64,000 bases of DNA from CAVQJU01 sp963729215 (GTDB lineage: Bacteria; Acidobacteriota; Vicinamibacteria; Vicinamibacterales; CAVVIG01): positions 1-64,000 of the forward strand of contig CAVSND010000027.1 in the NCBI GenBank assembly GCA_963729215.1, written 5' to 3'. The position numbers and the translations under genes were made by a program. The notes beneath the pieces are model-generated. The model made no database searches, was not told the origin of the DNA, and saw only the letters and a list, made by a program, of their open reading frames with translations. Of this stretch, positions 43,139 through 54,244 are shown in pieces (within the stretch, counting starts at the first letter, position 1; every line of letters starts with the position of its first letter).

Positions 43139-44649
43139 TTCGTTTCCGACACCTTAGCTTCTATTTCGCCGCGGCTCAAGGTCACCCGGACGGTGTCGCC
43201 CGGCGCGACCTCAACGGCGTCCCGAAGCGCACGGGTGCGATCCGCGTTCCAGCAGACAGCGTACCCGCGGGCAAGCACGGCGAGCGGGCTGAGCGTGTCC
43301 AGACGGCTGGCGCAACTGCGGAGCGCCGCGTCGGCCAGGTGACGTCGGTGGGCGACGGCGCCTGCCAACCGGCCACGGGCGGCGACCAGCCGCGTGCGCA
43401 CCGCCCCGAGGCGCCGCCCCAGGTCGAGTGTGTCGAGCTGCCTCCGGACTGCCTGCAGCCGGCGTCCCCGTGATACCACCGCCAGGCGAACCGCGTCCTC
43501 GAGGGAGCGATCCAGTTCGGCGGCGTGGCGGCGCTTCATCGCGAGCCGCGCGGCATAGCCTGCCATCGCCGGCCGCCCGGCGGCGAGGTGGACACGGCGG
43601 CTCAGCCGCTGGACGCGTCCGTGCGCGGCCGCGACGAGGCGCTCGTGCAGGCGGTCGATCCGGCTGGCGAATTCGTCCGTGCGCGCGACGACGAGCTCCG
43701 CGGCAGCCGATGGCGTGGCCGCGCGCACGTCGGCGACGAAGTCAGCGATCGTCACATCGCTTTCGTGTCCGACCGCCGAGATCACCGGCACCGGTGCCGC
43801 GGCGATGGCTCGTGCGACGACCTCCTCGTTGAATGCCCACAAGTCTTCGATCGATCCGCCGCCCCGGCCGACGATCATCACGTCGACGCCGGGCACTTTC
43901 CCCAACGCCCGCAGCGCACGCGCGATTTCGCCCGCGGCCCCGTCGCCCTGCACGCGCGCCGGGCGAATCACGATGTGGGCGTTGGCGTGCCGCCGGCGCA
44001 GCACGTTGAGGATGTCGCGAATCGCGGCGCCGTCGAGCGACGTCACGACGCCGATCTTCTTCGGCAGTGCCGGCAGGGGCCGCTTGCGTGCGGCATCGAA
44101 CAGGCCCTCATCCTGCAGTCGCTTCTTCAGTTGATCGAAGGCCAGCTGCAGCGCGCCGAGCCCCTGAGGCTCGAGGTGCTCGCAGACCAGCTGGTACTCG
44201 CCCTTTGGCTCGTAAACAGAAATCCGCCCGCGCGCCACGACCCGCAGCCCGTCGGCAGGCTTGAACTTGAGGTATCGCAGCGCCGACCGGAACATGAAGC
44301 CGCGCAGCTGGGACGTGGCGTCCTTGAGCGTGTAGTACAGATGACCGTTCCAGAGGCGGCAGTTCGAGAGCTCGCCTTCCACCCAGACCTCGAAAAACTC
44401 GGCCTCGAGGTGATCGCGGACGCGGACGGTCAGTTCGGTGACGGTATGGATGCGCCGGATCGGCGGGCGAGGATCCGCGGAGGGTTGCTGCGCGCCGGTC
44501 GTCCGCTGGCGCGACTCGAGATCAGCGGGGACACCCGGACTGTCGAGGGCTGGCTGGCGGCTGTCTACCGGCGACAGTTGGCTGTCGACGGCAGCGTCGT
44601 CCTTCTCCTCGTCCTCGTCCTCAAACGGAAGATCGAACAGGTCGCTCAT
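43135..44649 (-). CDS. xseA: Exodeoxyribonuclease VII large subunit
   Basis: About 504 residues from ATG 44649 (an alternative start six codons earlier exists). An acidic, probably disordered N-terminal stretch of about 70 residues (FDLPFEDEDEEKDDAAVD) precedes the OB fold (VWVEGELSNCRLWNGHLYYT, RGRISVYEPKGEYQL). Catalytic core: KKIGVVTSLDGAAIRDILNV, RPARVQGDGAAGEI, DVMIVGRGGGSIEDLWAFNE, PVISAVGHESDVTIADFVAD. Coiled-coil C-terminus. Degrades single-stranded DNA. Overlaps the upstream phosphoesterase gene by 29 bases. Confidence 0.95.
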   Translation of the reverse strand: MSDLFDLPFEDEDEEKDDAAVDSQLSPVDSRQPALDSPGVPADLESRQRTTGAQQPSADPRPPIRRIHTVTELTVRVRDHLEAEFFEVWVEGELSNCRLWNGHLYYTLKDATSQLRGFMFRSALRYLKFKPADGLRVVARGRISVYEPKGEYQLVCEHLEPQGLGALQLAFDQLKKRLQDEGLFDAARKRPLPALPKKIGVVTSLDGAAIRDILNVLRRRHANAHIVIRPARVQGDGAAGEIARALRALGKVPGVDVMIVGRGGGSIEDLWAFNEEVVARAIAAAPVPVISAVGHESDVTIADFVADVRAATPSAAAELVVARTDEFASRIDRLHERLVAAAHGRVQRLSRRVHLAAGRPAMAGYAARLAMKRRHAAELDRSLEDAVRLAVVSRGRRLQAVRRQLDTLDLGRRLGAVRTRLVAARGRLAGAVAHRRHLADAALRSCASRLDTLSPLAVLARGYAVCWNADRTRALRDAVEVAPGDTVRVTLSRGEIEAKVSETK

Positions 44650-45451
44650 CGGCTGCGAGCTCGGCAAGCTCGTCCAGACTGTAACTCAGACGCTCGATAT
44701 CGGTCGCTTTTCCCGTCGTCTCGTCGGCGTCGATGAGCACGGCGTTCAGGCGCGGGTTCGCCGAGGCGGTTTCGAATCGCGACGGCAGGCCGGTCAGGAA
44801 TCGCGCGAGCGCCGGCTCGACTTCGACGCCGATGATGGAGTCGTGCGGCCCGGTCATTCCGGCGTCCGTCAGGTACGCCGTGCCCTTCGGCAACACGCGC
44901 TCGTCGGCGGTCTGCACGTGAGTATGCGTGCCGACCACGGCCGTGACCTTGCCGTCCAGGTGCCACCCCATGGCGATCTTCTCAGACGTCGCCTCGGCGT
45001 GGAAGTCCACGAAGATGATGCGAGTGCGCTGCCGCATGGCCTCGATCTCACGAAGGACCACCGCGAACGGGTCGTCGATGTTGAGCATGAACACGCGGCC
45101 CATCACGTTGATCACGCCGACCGGCTGACCGTTCCGCGCGCGCGCGAGGTAGCTGCCGTTGCCCGGCGCTCCAGCAGGGTAGTTGGCCGGCCGCAGCAGG
45201 CGCGGCTCGGTCCCGATGAAGTCCAGGGCTTCCTTCTTGTCCCAGATGTGATTGCCCGAGGTCAGGACGTCAACGCCCAGCTCGAGGAGCTCGTCGCCGA
45301 TTTCGCGGGTGATCCCGAAGCCCGCGGCCGAGTTTTCGCCGTTGGCGATGACGAAGTCGACGTCATGGCGGCTGACCAGCGCCTGCAGGCCCGTCTTGAT
45401 CAACTGCCGGCCGGGCCGCCCGACGATGTCGCCAATGAAGAGGATTCGCAT
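44621..45451 (-). CDS. YmdB-family metallophosphoesterase
   Basis: 276 residues, TIGR00282-type: MRILFIGDIVGRPGRQLIKT, FVIANGENSAAGFGIT, DVLTSGNHIWDKKEA, FVDFHAEATSEKIAMG, VVGTHTHVQTADERVLP and YLTDAGMTGPHDSIIGVE. These supply the di-iron ligands. B. subtilis YmdB is a cyclic nucleotide phosphodiesterase affecting biofilm and RNase Y; here rny lies elsewhere. The last 30 residues diverge and overlap xseA. Confidence 0.92.
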   Translation of the reverse strand: MRILFIGDIVGRPGRQLIKTGLQALVSRHDVDFVIANGENSAAGFGITREIGDELLELGVDVLTSGNHIWDKKEALDFIGTEPRLLRPANYPAGAPGNGSYLARARNGQPVGVINVMGRVFMLNIDDPFAVVLREIEAMRQRTRIIFVDFHAEATSEKIAMGWHLDGKVTAVVGTHTHVQTADERVLPKGTAYLTDAGMTGPHDSIIGVEVEPALARFLTGLPSRFETASANPRLNAVLIDADETTGKATDIERLSYSLDELAELAADERPVRSSV

Positions 45452-45583
45452 GGGGGATGATCGAGTTTACGCGAATCCTGGCCCTTCCGCGCACTGCGGC
45501 TGAGGTCCAACGCTCGTAACCGACACATTCGCTTAGGGATATGTGAAAGCATGATATGAGTATATTAATAGCAGATTATATGC

Positions 45584-45612
45584 TTGACAAACACTAATAA
45601 CATGCCTAGACT
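45584..45612 (+). promoter_or_regulatory. Sigma-70-type promoter of dnaK
   Basis: TTGACA (45584-45589), a 17-base spacer and TAGACT (45607-45612) lie in an AT-rich island about 50 bases upstream of the dnaK start. An imperfect inverted repeat, AGCATGATAT (45549-45558) with ATTATATGCT (45575-45584), borders the -35 box and might be an operator. No CIRCE (TTAGCACTC) element is seen. Confidence 0.6.
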
Positions 45613-45658
45613 CTTACCAGTTTTCAAGCGGACTCCAAATGGAAGGGGAGTTATCAAC

Positions 45659-47564
<1,906 letters not shown>

Positions 47565-47592
47565 CACGCTCGATTTATTAGAGGAGAACGTT

Positions 47593-47982
47593 ATGACTGT
47601 TGTGCGTTGGGACCCGTTTCGCGACTTTGGCTTCACGACCGGCAACACCTGGGTGCCGCCGGTGGACATCTATCAGACCAGCGATCACGAACTGGTGCTC
47701 AAGGCCGAGCTGCCCGACCTGTCACGCGAGGAGATCGACATCACGGTCGAGAATTTCGTGCTGACGCTCAAAGGTGAAAAGAAGCTCGCGCCCGAGGTGA
47801 AGGAAGAGCAGTTTCACCACATCGAACGGAGCTATGGCTCGTTCAGCCGTTCGTTCTCGCTGCCGAGGACCGTGGACGCGACCAAGGTTGCGGCCGATTA
47901 CAAGAACGGCGTGTTGACCGTCCGGCTGCCTCTGCGCGAGGAAGCCAAGCCGCGTCAAATCAAGGTGGAGGTCGCGGCGTAA
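47593..47982 (+). CDS. Hsp20 / alpha-crystallin family small heat-shock protein
   Basis: 129 residues from ATG 47593 with GAGGAG upstream. Alpha-crystallin domain: VDIYQTSDHELVLKAELPDL, ITVENFVLTLKGEKK, HHIERSYGSFSRSFSLPRTV, YKNGVLTVRLPLREE (the GVLTVRLP block). Holds unfolded proteins for DnaK. Directly downstream of dnaK, likely the same transcript. Confidence 0.94.
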   Translation: MTVVRWDPFRDFGFTTGNTWVPPVDIYQTSDHELVLKAELPDLSREEIDITVENFVLTLKGEKKLAPEVKEEQFHHIERSYGSFSRSFSLPRTVDATKVAADYKNGVLTVRLPLREEAKPRQIKVEVAA

Positions 47983-48078
47983 CACTCGAGACCCGGCAGA
48001 ACGGCGGAAGGGCTGGATGGGCGGGACCGTCCAGCCCTTCCAGCGTGTGCGTCCCGCGTGCTACGCTCTATTCCCGTC

Positions 48079-48351
48079 ATGGACGACGCCTTCGAACCTG
48101 TAGATCCGGCGGCCGACGGCCACGGGCTTCCATCCGAGCCCGCGCCGCCCATCGAGAGCCGTTTTCTTTTCGTCGACGTTGCGGCGCTTCGCGCCAAGCA
48201 GCTGCGCCGCGGGGCGCGGCCCCGGGTCGGCACCGACGACGGACCGTTGCCTCACAAGGCTGAGCGGTTGGCGATGGAAGAAGTGCGCCGCGGCCTGGTC
48301 TACTACGCCGTGACGGCGCCGAAGCCCCAGCCCGAAGAGAGTGGGGCGTAA
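48079..48351 (+). CDS. rpoZ: RNA polymerase omega subunit-like protein
   Basis: 90 residues from ATG 48079. SRFLFVDVAALRAKQLRRGA matches the omega block (F-x3-N/DVA-x2-RA-x-QL-x2-GA), followed by HKAERLAMEEVRRGLVYYAV. The N-terminal 30 residues are acidic and proline-rich and not conserved. Omega assists RNA polymerase assembly and ppGpp binding. The next gene starts 3 bases downstream. Confidence 0.78.
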   Translation: MDDAFEPVDPAADGHGLPSEPAPPIESRFLFVDVAALRAKQLRRGARPRVGTDDGPLPHKAERLAMEEVRRGLVYYAVTAPKPQPEESGA

Positions 48352-48353
48352 AG

Positions 48354-48617
48354 ATGGCGGAGATTCAGCAGGCTGTCTTCGGCGTCGTGCAGGGGCTGGC
48401 GTCGAGCACCGTGTTCATTCTGGCCCTCATGATCGGCTTCTGCGTGGTGGTCGGCTTCACGAAGCTGAAGAAGACAGCGGGCGGGGTGATGGTCATCAAG
48501 AGCCTGGACGAACAGGTCAGCCACAAGACCATGGAATACCTCAAGCCCGGAGATCCCCGGGGGCCGGCCGACCAGCTGCGTTCACCGGAACTTCTGGAGG
48601 CAGCCGCCCGTAAATAG
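48354..48617 (+). CDS. Small membrane protein of unknown function
   Basis: 87 residues with one membrane helix (STVFILALMIGFCVVVGFT) followed by a basic stretch KLKKTAGGVMVIK and a polar C-terminus (EYLKPGDPRGPADQL). ATG 48354 is three bases after the rpoZ stop, so it is co-transcribed with rpoZ. No family recognised. Confidence 0.6.
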   Translation: MAEIQQAVFGVVQGLASSTVFILALMIGFCVVVGFTKLKKTAGGVMVIKSLDEQVSHKTMEYLKPGDPRGPADQLRSPELLEAAARK

Positions 48618-48621
48618 GGGT

Positions 48622-48879
48622 ATGTTCTGCCTGCTTTTTGGCATTCTCTTCTTTCCCTTCATCCTCCCGCTCCTGATCATCCGGTTCGTTTTCAAGCTGC
48701 TGTTCGCGCTGCTGATGGTGCCGTTCATCCTGTTTGTCGTGGCCGGCGCCCTGTTCATGGCGCTCGCAGGCGTCCTGCTCGCCGTGTTCTCGCCGCTCAT
48801 CATCCCGTTCGCGTTCGTCGCGCTCGTGATCTGGGCCCTTACGCGACACTCTCGGGCTGCCAGCGTAATCCCAGGTTGA
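48622..48879 (+). CDS. Small hydrophobic protein
   Basis: 85 residues, mostly hydrophobic, with two or three membrane helices (LLFGILFFPFILPLLIIRFV, LLMVPFILFVVAGALFMALA). Starts four bases after the preceding stop with AGGGG just upstream. Its 3' end overlaps the convergent ATP-grasp gene by 41 bases, so the real end may be earlier. Unknown function. Confidence 0.5.
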   Translation: MFCLLFGILFFPFILPLLIIRFVFKLLFALLMVPFILFVVAGALFMALAGVLLAVFSPLIIPFAFVALVIWALTRHSRAASVIPG

Positions 48880-49870
48880 TGATCCGCTGGAGCAGGGCTT
48901 CGTAGCTCACGCCCTGCTTCTCCGCCGACGCCGCGAAGTCCTCCCCTCGCGCGATCTGCGGATTCGGGTTGGCCTCGAGCACCCACACGTCTCCCGCTTC
49001 GTCCAGCCGTAAATCGATTCGCGCATAGCCGCTCAACTCCAGCGCCCGGTACGCCCGCTTGCACAGGTGCTGAATCTCGTTGTTCTTGGCCTCGGGCAGG
49101 TCCACAGCGGGCCCGCTGTCGATCCCGTATTTCTTCTGATACTTCACGCTCCATTTGACGCGGTCGGTGGCGATCCGCTTTGCGCCCTCGGGCATGTTCT
49201 TGAAGAACAGCTCCCAGACGGGCAGCGCCTGCAGCGCCTGATTGCCCAGGATCCCGACGTACAGCTCCCGGCCCTCGATGTACTGCTCGACGATGGCGGC
49301 CGTACCAATGCTCTCGTGGATGAAGGCCACGCGCTCCTTGAACTTCTCGTCGCTGTCAACGACGGATGCCTGCGAGATGCCGATCGAAGCCTCCTGCGTC
49401 AGAGACTTCACCATCAGCGGAAATGTCAGGCGCTTCGGCCGGCGAATCGGGCGGCCGATGCGGAACACCTCGAATTCGGGGACGTGGATGCGGTGATACG
49501 CCAGCAGCTTTTTCGACAGCGACTTGTCGCGCGCGAGCAGCAGGCCGCGCGGATTGCACCCCGTGTACGACAGCTTCAGGAGCTCCAGGTGACTGACGAC
49601 GTTCTGGTCGAAGATCGTGATGTCGTCGAAGCCTTCGAGCAGGTTGAACGAGATGTGCGGCTTCCACTCTTCCGAAGCTCGGCGGAGCTCGCCGAGGTCG
49701 TCGTGGATGGCCAGCGGTCTGACTTCGTGGCCCATGGCGGTGAGCGTCGAGACCACGTCGTATTCGGTCCGCCACGGCTCGGCGGTGATATCGGTGCCGT
49801 CCGCGACCGTCTCCGGCGGAATGAGATGCCGATGCATGAGCGCCATGACGCGCAGCTTGTTCACGCTCAC
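48839..49870 (-). CDS. ATP-grasp protein, D-Ala-D-Ala ligase family
   Basis: 343 residues. Substrate domain: PHISFNLLEGFDDITIFDQN, LLKLSYTGCNPRGLLLARDK (the Ddl-type YTG-NP-x-G block); ATP-grasp: TFPLMVKSLTQEASIGIS, AAIVEQYIEGRELYVGI, GYARIDLRLDEAGDVWVLEA and NPNPQIARGEDF. It differs from housekeeping Ddl in length and in the middle region, so it may ligate another amino acid. The start overlaps the upstream zincin stop by 4 bases (ATGA type), linking their translation. Confidence 0.88.
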   Translation of the reverse strand: MSVNKLRVMALMHRHLIPPETVADGTDITAEPWRTEYDVVSTLTAMGHEVRPLAIHDDLGELRRASEEWKPHISFNLLEGFDDITIFDQNVVSHLELLKLSYTGCNPRGLLLARDKSLSKKLLAYHRIHVPEFEVFRIGRPIRRPKRLTFPLMVKSLTQEASIGISQASVVDSDEKFKERVAFIHESIGTAAIVEQYIEGRELYVGILGNQALQALPVWELFFKNMPEGAKRIATDRVKWSVKYQKKYGIDSGPAVDLPEAKNNEIQHLCKRAYRALELSGYARIDLRLDEAGDVWVLEANPNPQIARGEDFAASAEKQGVSYEALLQRIINLGLRWQPESVA

Positions 49871-50917
49871 AGCGCCACCCGGTGACGGCCGCTGTGCAGG
49901 TAGTTCATTGTCTGCACGGTCAGGAAAACGATGAAATCGAGCTTGGTGGCTTCCTCTGTATCCATGAGACGCAGGTTCAACTCGCGGCAGCGCTGGACGA
50001 TTTTCTCGAGCAGCTGATCGATAGTGTATTGGTAGCTGTCGGTGAAGCTGGCCACCGTGGTCCGCACCTCGCGGCGGATTCGGCCGACGAAGCGCGCGGC
50101 CGTCTGGTTCTTCGCGTAGGCAGGCGACGCGGAAAACAGGTTGTGCAGGTCGCTGTCGTAAAAGTCCGGATGATCGAGCCCGTAGTGCTCGCGCTTCTTC
50201 CGATAGTGCTCGCCCAGCGTTTTCCGCAACCGCTGCAGCGGATCGACCATCCGCTGTGACCGGACGACCGGGCGCCGGCGCGCCAGCTCGCGCATCAGGC
50301 GATCCATGTACTCCAGCTTGCGCTGCGCCGGCCAGCCGGCGAACCGCGTGCCCCAGTGCGACTGCGGGTCCAGCCAGACGGCGAACGTCTCGGCAAAATC
50401 CTCGTCAGGATGGCTCTGTGCGTACCAGTGGTCCAGGTGCTGGACGAAACTCTTGCTGTACGGCTTAGGCGTGTAGTACCTCGGGGTAGGGCGTCGAAGG
50501 AATGCCGAACAGCCGTCGCCTGGTCGGCCGCCTGCGCAGTGCGTAGGCATTGTCGATGGCGTGCCCCACTTCGTGGCGCAGGATCTTGAGGCAGGTCGTC
50601 GCGTCGCTGCCCTCGACCTCGAGCATCTGCGCGAGCTCGAGCTTCTCGAGCCGCGGGTGCGCGAGGTAGAAGGGGATGGCGACGCCGGGGACACCGTCCG
50701 GCGTGAACCACTCGTCAGACAGCCAGTAGTGCGGCCGGAACCTCACGCCGCGCGCCTCGAGCTCGCCCGTGACCACGGCGATGCGCGTCTCGAGCTCGGT
50801 GCCCTCGATCTTCAGCCCGAGATCGCACATGCGGATTTCGAGCAGCTTGTCGTCGCCAAGCGCCGTCCAGTCGGACGGCTTCAGCGGCTCGCGATCGGCG
50901 GGGCCTGCATCCACCAT
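49867..50917 (-). CDS. Putative zinc-binding metallopeptidase, one frameshift
   Basis: Starts at ATG 50917 inside the end of gatA. Zincin motif CLKILRHEVGHAIDNAYALR (HEVGH) and, after the break, DEDFAETFAVWLDP, whose Glu is a likely third zinc ligand. At 50476-50480 an extra base beside GTAC stops the frame; removing it gives STPYPEYYTPKPYSKSFVQH and the protein runs to 49867. It is a cytoplasmic protein (no signal) of about 350 residues. Overlaps link gatA, this gene and the ATP-grasp gene, implying a shared task such as making or trimming a peptide, which is inference. Confidence 0.8.
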
Positions 50918-52395
50918 TCGGTATCGTGCTCGTACGCGTCCGCCATCCGGAGCAGCGTCGCTTCGTCGAATCTCCGGCCGATCAGCTGAAAGCCGACGGG
51001 CAGCCGGCATCCGGCGCCCTGAGGAGACGAGGCCACGGTAAAGCCGCACGGAATGCTGACAGCGGGGAGTCCGGAGAGGTTCGCGCTCACCGTAAAGATG
51101 TCTGCCAGGTACATCTGAAGGGGGTCGGATGTCCGCTCCCCCAGCGGGAACGGCGGCGTCGGGCTCGTGGGCATGGCGACGACGTCCACGCGTTCGAAGG
51201 CCCGGTCGTAGTCGCGCAGGATCAGCGTCCGCACCTGCTGCGCCTTGACGTAGTAGGCATCGTAATAGCCCGCGCTCAGCACGTACGTGCCGAGCATGAT
51301 GCGGCGTTTGACCTCCGGTCCGAAGCCCTTCTCGCGCGTTCGCGAGTACATGGCATCCAGCTCGCCCTGCGTGTCGCGCAGTCCGTAGCGCACGCCGTCG
51401 TATCGCGCCAGATTGGAGCTCGCTTCGGCGGTGGCGACCAGATAGTAGACGGGTATGGCGTACTTCGCGTGCGGCAGCTCGATGTCGACGAGCGTGGCGC
51501 CGCGCGACTTGAGCACATCGAGCGCGGTCCTGAACGCGGAGACGATGTCCGGATCCACGCCAGTCTCGACGAGGCTGGACGGCACGCCGATCCGGATGCC
51601 GCGCACGTCGCCAGTGAGCGCCGCGGTGTAGTCGGCGACCGGCTCCGCCGCCGTCGTCGAGTCGGCCGGGTCCAGGCCCGCGATGACGCCGAGGGCGATC
51701 GCGGCGTCGCGAGCGCGGCGTGTCATCGGGCCGATCTGATCGAGCGACGAGCCGAACGCAAGCAACCCATACCGTGACACGCGCCCGTAGGTTGTCTTGA
51801 GGCCCAGTACGCCGCACATGGCCGCGGGCTGGCGAATCGATCCGCCAGTGTCCGACCCGAATGCGAGCGGCGTCAGGCCCGCCGCCACCGCCACGGCCGA
51901 CCCGCCGCTCGACCCGCCGGGGATTCGCTCGAGGTCCCACGGATTGCGCGAGGGCCCGAACGCCGAGTTCTCGGTCGACGATCCCATGGCGAACTCATCG
52001 CAGTTTGTCTTGCCGATGATGACGGCGCCCGCATCGTGCAGGCGGGAGACAACCGTCGCGTCGTACGGCGGGACGAAGCCCTCGAGAATCCGCGACGACG
52101 CCGTGGTGGGGATGCCGCGCGTGCAGATGTTGTCTTTCAGCGCGACGGGAACGCCGGCGAGCGGGGCGTCGAGGAAGCGCTGTCGATCGCGATCGATCTC
52201 GGCCGCCCGCGCAAGCGCCTGCTCGGCGGCGACAGTGTTGAACGCGTGGAGTGAAGGATCGCTGACCTCGATTCGCGCAAGGGCCTCCCGGCAGACCTGA
52301 ACCGCCGATCGTGTCCCCGTCCTGATCGCGTCCCGAATGTCCGAGAGTGTGTCCGCGGGCTGCGTCCCGGATGTGCGGCCGGTCGCGTCCGTCAT
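50881..52395 (-). CDS. gatA: Aspartyl/glutamyl-tRNA amidotransferase subunit A
   Basis: 504 residues, amidase signature enzyme: catalytic Lys in VPVALKDNICTRGI, GSSTENSAFGPSRNPWD, IPGGSSGGSAVAVAAGLTPL (Ser block), GSDTGGSIRQPAAMCGVLGL (cis-Ser and nucleophile region), YGRVSRYGLLAFGSSLDQIG. Releases ammonia from glutamine to amidate misacylated tRNA. Start overlaps the gatC stop by four bases; the zincin gene begins inside its 3' end. gatB is not in the window. Confidence 0.95.
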   Translation of the reverse strand: MTDATGRTSGTQPADTLSDIRDAIRTGTRSAVQVCREALARIEVSDPSLHAFNTVAAEQALARAAEIDRDRQRFLDAPLAGVPVALKDNICTRGIPTTASSRILEGFVPPYDATVVSRLHDAGAVIIGKTNCDEFAMGSSTENSAFGPSRNPWDLERIPGGSSGGSAVAVAAGLTPLAFGSDTGGSIRQPAAMCGVLGLKTTYGRVSRYGLLAFGSSLDQIGPMTRRARDAAIALGVIAGLDPADSTTAAEPVADYTAALTGDVRGIRIGVPSSLVETGVDPDIVSAFRTALDVLKSRGATLVDIELPHAKYAIPVYYLVATAEASSNLARYDGVRYGLRDTQGELDAMYSRTREKGFGPEVKRRIMLGTYVLSAGYYDAYYVKAQQVRTLILRDYDRAFERVDVVAMPTSPTPPFPLGERTSDPLQMYLADIFTVSANLSGLPAVSIPCGFTVASSPQGAGCRLPVGFQLIGRRFDEATLLRMADAYEHDTEWWMQAPPIASR

Positions 52396-52712
52396 CCAAT
52401 GACTCGCGGCACTTTGAAGAATCCGCCGCCCGCCTGCGCGGCGCCGCTCGAACGATCCCGCTCGGGGGCGTTGCCGAACACATCGTCCGGGCTGAGCGAA
52501 GGACGGACCTCGTCGGGCCGGTCGGCGCCTCGTCCGGCGACGCCGTACGCCGTCGGTACGACGTCGCTCGTGTCCACCTGCTGGAGCTCGCTGGCGTAGG
52601 CGAGGATGTCGCTCAGCTGACGCGCGAACAACTCCACCTCCGCCGGGTCGAGTTCCAGATGCGCGAGCGCGGCCACGGCCTGGACCTGCGCGCTCGTCAA
52701 CGGCTCGGGCAT
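52392..52712 (-). CDS. gatC: Aspartyl/glutamyl-tRNA amidotransferase subunit C
   Basis: 106 residues from ATG 52712: VQAVAALAHLELDPAEVELF, RQLSDILAYASELQQVDTSD, and the belt region ADRPDEVRPSLSPDDVF and GGGFFKVPRVIG. Complete GatC; 4-base overlap with gatA. An upstream in-frame start at 52727 is less likely. Confidence 0.94.
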   Translation of the reverse strand: MPEPLTSAQVQAVAALAHLELDPAEVELFARQLSDILAYASELQQVDTSDVVPTAYGVAGRGADRPDEVRPSLSPDDVFGNAPERDRSSGAAQAGGGFFKVPRVIG

Positions 52713-52756
52713 GGCAAATGCTAGCATTTCCCGGGAGGGCTGGGGTTGGAGGCCGG

Positions 52757-52866
52757 AGGCTAGAGGTTAGAGGTTAGAGGTTAGAGGTTAGAGGTTACGA
52801 GCGCTACGAGCCACGAGCCACGAGCCACGAGCCACGAGCCACGAGCCACGAGCCACGAGGTTAGAC
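52757..52866. repeat. Composite heptamer arrays: TTAGAGG and CGAGCCA
   Basis: About five TTAGAGG units are followed by about seven CGAGCCA units. The same two heptamers occur together, in reverse orientation, at 62.92-62.99 kb, so this is a composite element and not two chance microsatellites. It occupies the divergent gap between gatC and amrB. Confidence 0.85.
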
Positions 52867-52876
52867 GTTGGGGACA

Positions 52877-53695
52877 ATGGTGCGACCGGCGGCCGTCGCA
52901 GGCACGTGGTATCCGGCAACAGCGGCTGCGCTGGCAGACGCCGTCGACACGTATCTGGGTCGTGCCACGCGCGAGGTGACGGGGGATCTCGTCGCGCTCG
53001 TCGCACCGCATGCCGGGCTCGTTTATTCGGGTCCGGTCGCGGCGCACGCGTACCGTCTGCTGGCGGGGCGCACGTTCGACGTCGTGGTGATCGTCGGCCC
53101 CTCACATTTTGTCAGCTTCGAGGGCGTTGCCGTGTCCGCGGCCGAGGGGTTCGACACGCCCTTCGGCATCGTACGGGTTGATACGGACATCACGGCCGCA
53201 CTCCTCGATGCCTCGCCCATCGTCCGCGAGCATGCGCAGGCGCACGCGCGCGAACACTCGATCGAGATGCAGCTGCCGTTTCTGCGTCGCGTCGCGCCGC
53301 AGGCCGCCATCGTGCCGCTGGTGATGGGACGGCAGACCGCCGACACGGCGCGGACGCTGGGGGACGCGCTGGGCCGCGTGCTTGGCGGCCGTCGTGCGTT
53401 GCTCGTGGCGAGCACCGATTTGTCGCACTATCACGATGCCGCCGTCGCGTCCCGCCTCGATGCCGTGGTGATTGACCATCTGTCCCGTCTGGATGCAGAT
53501 GGCCTGCAGCAGGCCCTTGACGCCTGCCCCGAACATGCCTGCGGCGGCGGACCGGCGGTTGCCGTCATGCGCGCAGCCGTCCAGCTCGGCGCGCGCGATG
53601 CCGTCGTTCTGGACTACGCCGATTCGGGTGATGTCTCCGGAGACAAATCGTCCGTGGTCGGCTATGTTTCCGCAGCGCTCGGGCGTTTTTCGTGA
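52877..53695 (+). CDS. amrB: AmmeMemoRadiSam system protein B (MEMO1 family)
   Basis: 272 residues from ATG 52877: RPAAVAGTWYPATAAALADA, VALVAPHAGLVYSGPVAAHA, VVIVGPSHFVSFEGVAV, REHSIEMQLPFLRRVAPQA, LLVASTDLSHYHDAAVASRL and ACGGGPAVAVMRAAVQLGA. His residues in PHAG, PSH and LSHYH are the putative metal set. The radical SAM partner is not next to it here. Its stop overlaps the amrA start by four bases (GTGA). Confidence 0.92.
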   Translation: MVRPAAVAGTWYPATAAALADAVDTYLGRATREVTGDLVALVAPHAGLVYSGPVAAHAYRLLAGRTFDVVVIVGPSHFVSFEGVAVSAAEGFDTPFGIVRVDTDITAALLDASPIVREHAQAHAREHSIEMQLPFLRRVAPQAAIVPLVMGRQTADTARTLGDALGRVLGGRRALLVASTDLSHYHDAAVASRLDAVVIDHLSRLDADGLQQALDACPEHACGGGPAVAVMRAAVQLGARDAVVLDYADSGDVSGDKSSVVGYVSAALGRFS

Positions 53696-54244
53696 CAACT
53701 CGAACCGGCGAAAAGGAACGGGCGCAGCTGCTCACGATCGCGCGGGACGCGATAACGGCCCATGTGACGGGTCAGTCAGAGGGTCTTGAGGTTGCTGCGC
53801 TGGCCGACCGGCGCGCTGGTGTCTTCGTGACCATTCATTGCCGAGGCGACCTCCGGGGTTGCATCGGGCGTCTCGAGGCCGATATGCCGCTGCCCCGCAG
53901 CGTCGCGCGTTGCGCGGTCGCTGCCTGCAGCGAGGATCCGCGATTCCCTGCGGTCGATTCATCCGAGCTGCCGTACGTCACCCTCGAGATTTCAGGTACT
54001 CGGTCCGATGGAGCGGGCCGGCGGACCCGCGGACATCGAGGTGGGCCGTCACGGATTGATGATCGAGAAGGGATCGCGCCGAGGCCTGCTGCTGCCGCAG
54101 GTCGCCGTCGAGTGGCGGTGGGATGCGACGACGTTTCTGTCAGAGACGTGCCGCAAGGCCGGACTGGCGGCCGACAGCTGGCAGCGCGGCGCGACCATCT
54201 GGAAATTCGAAGCGGAAGTGTTCGGAGAAGAGACGGCTCACTGA
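53692..54244 (+). CDS. amrA: AmmeMemoRadiSam system protein A (AMMECR1 family), one frameshift
   Basis: GTG start at 53692 overlapping amrB. GVFVTIHCRGDLRGCIGRLE contains the LRGCIG block of AMMECR1. At 53995-53999 an extra G in CAGGTAC breaks the frame; removing it gives LEISVLGPMERAG, then GRHGLMIEKGSRRGLLLPQV, WDATTFLSETCRKAGLAADS and W-x6-I-WKFEAEVF to 54244. So the family is complete but for one base. Function of AMMECR1 in bacteria is not settled. Confidence 0.88.
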
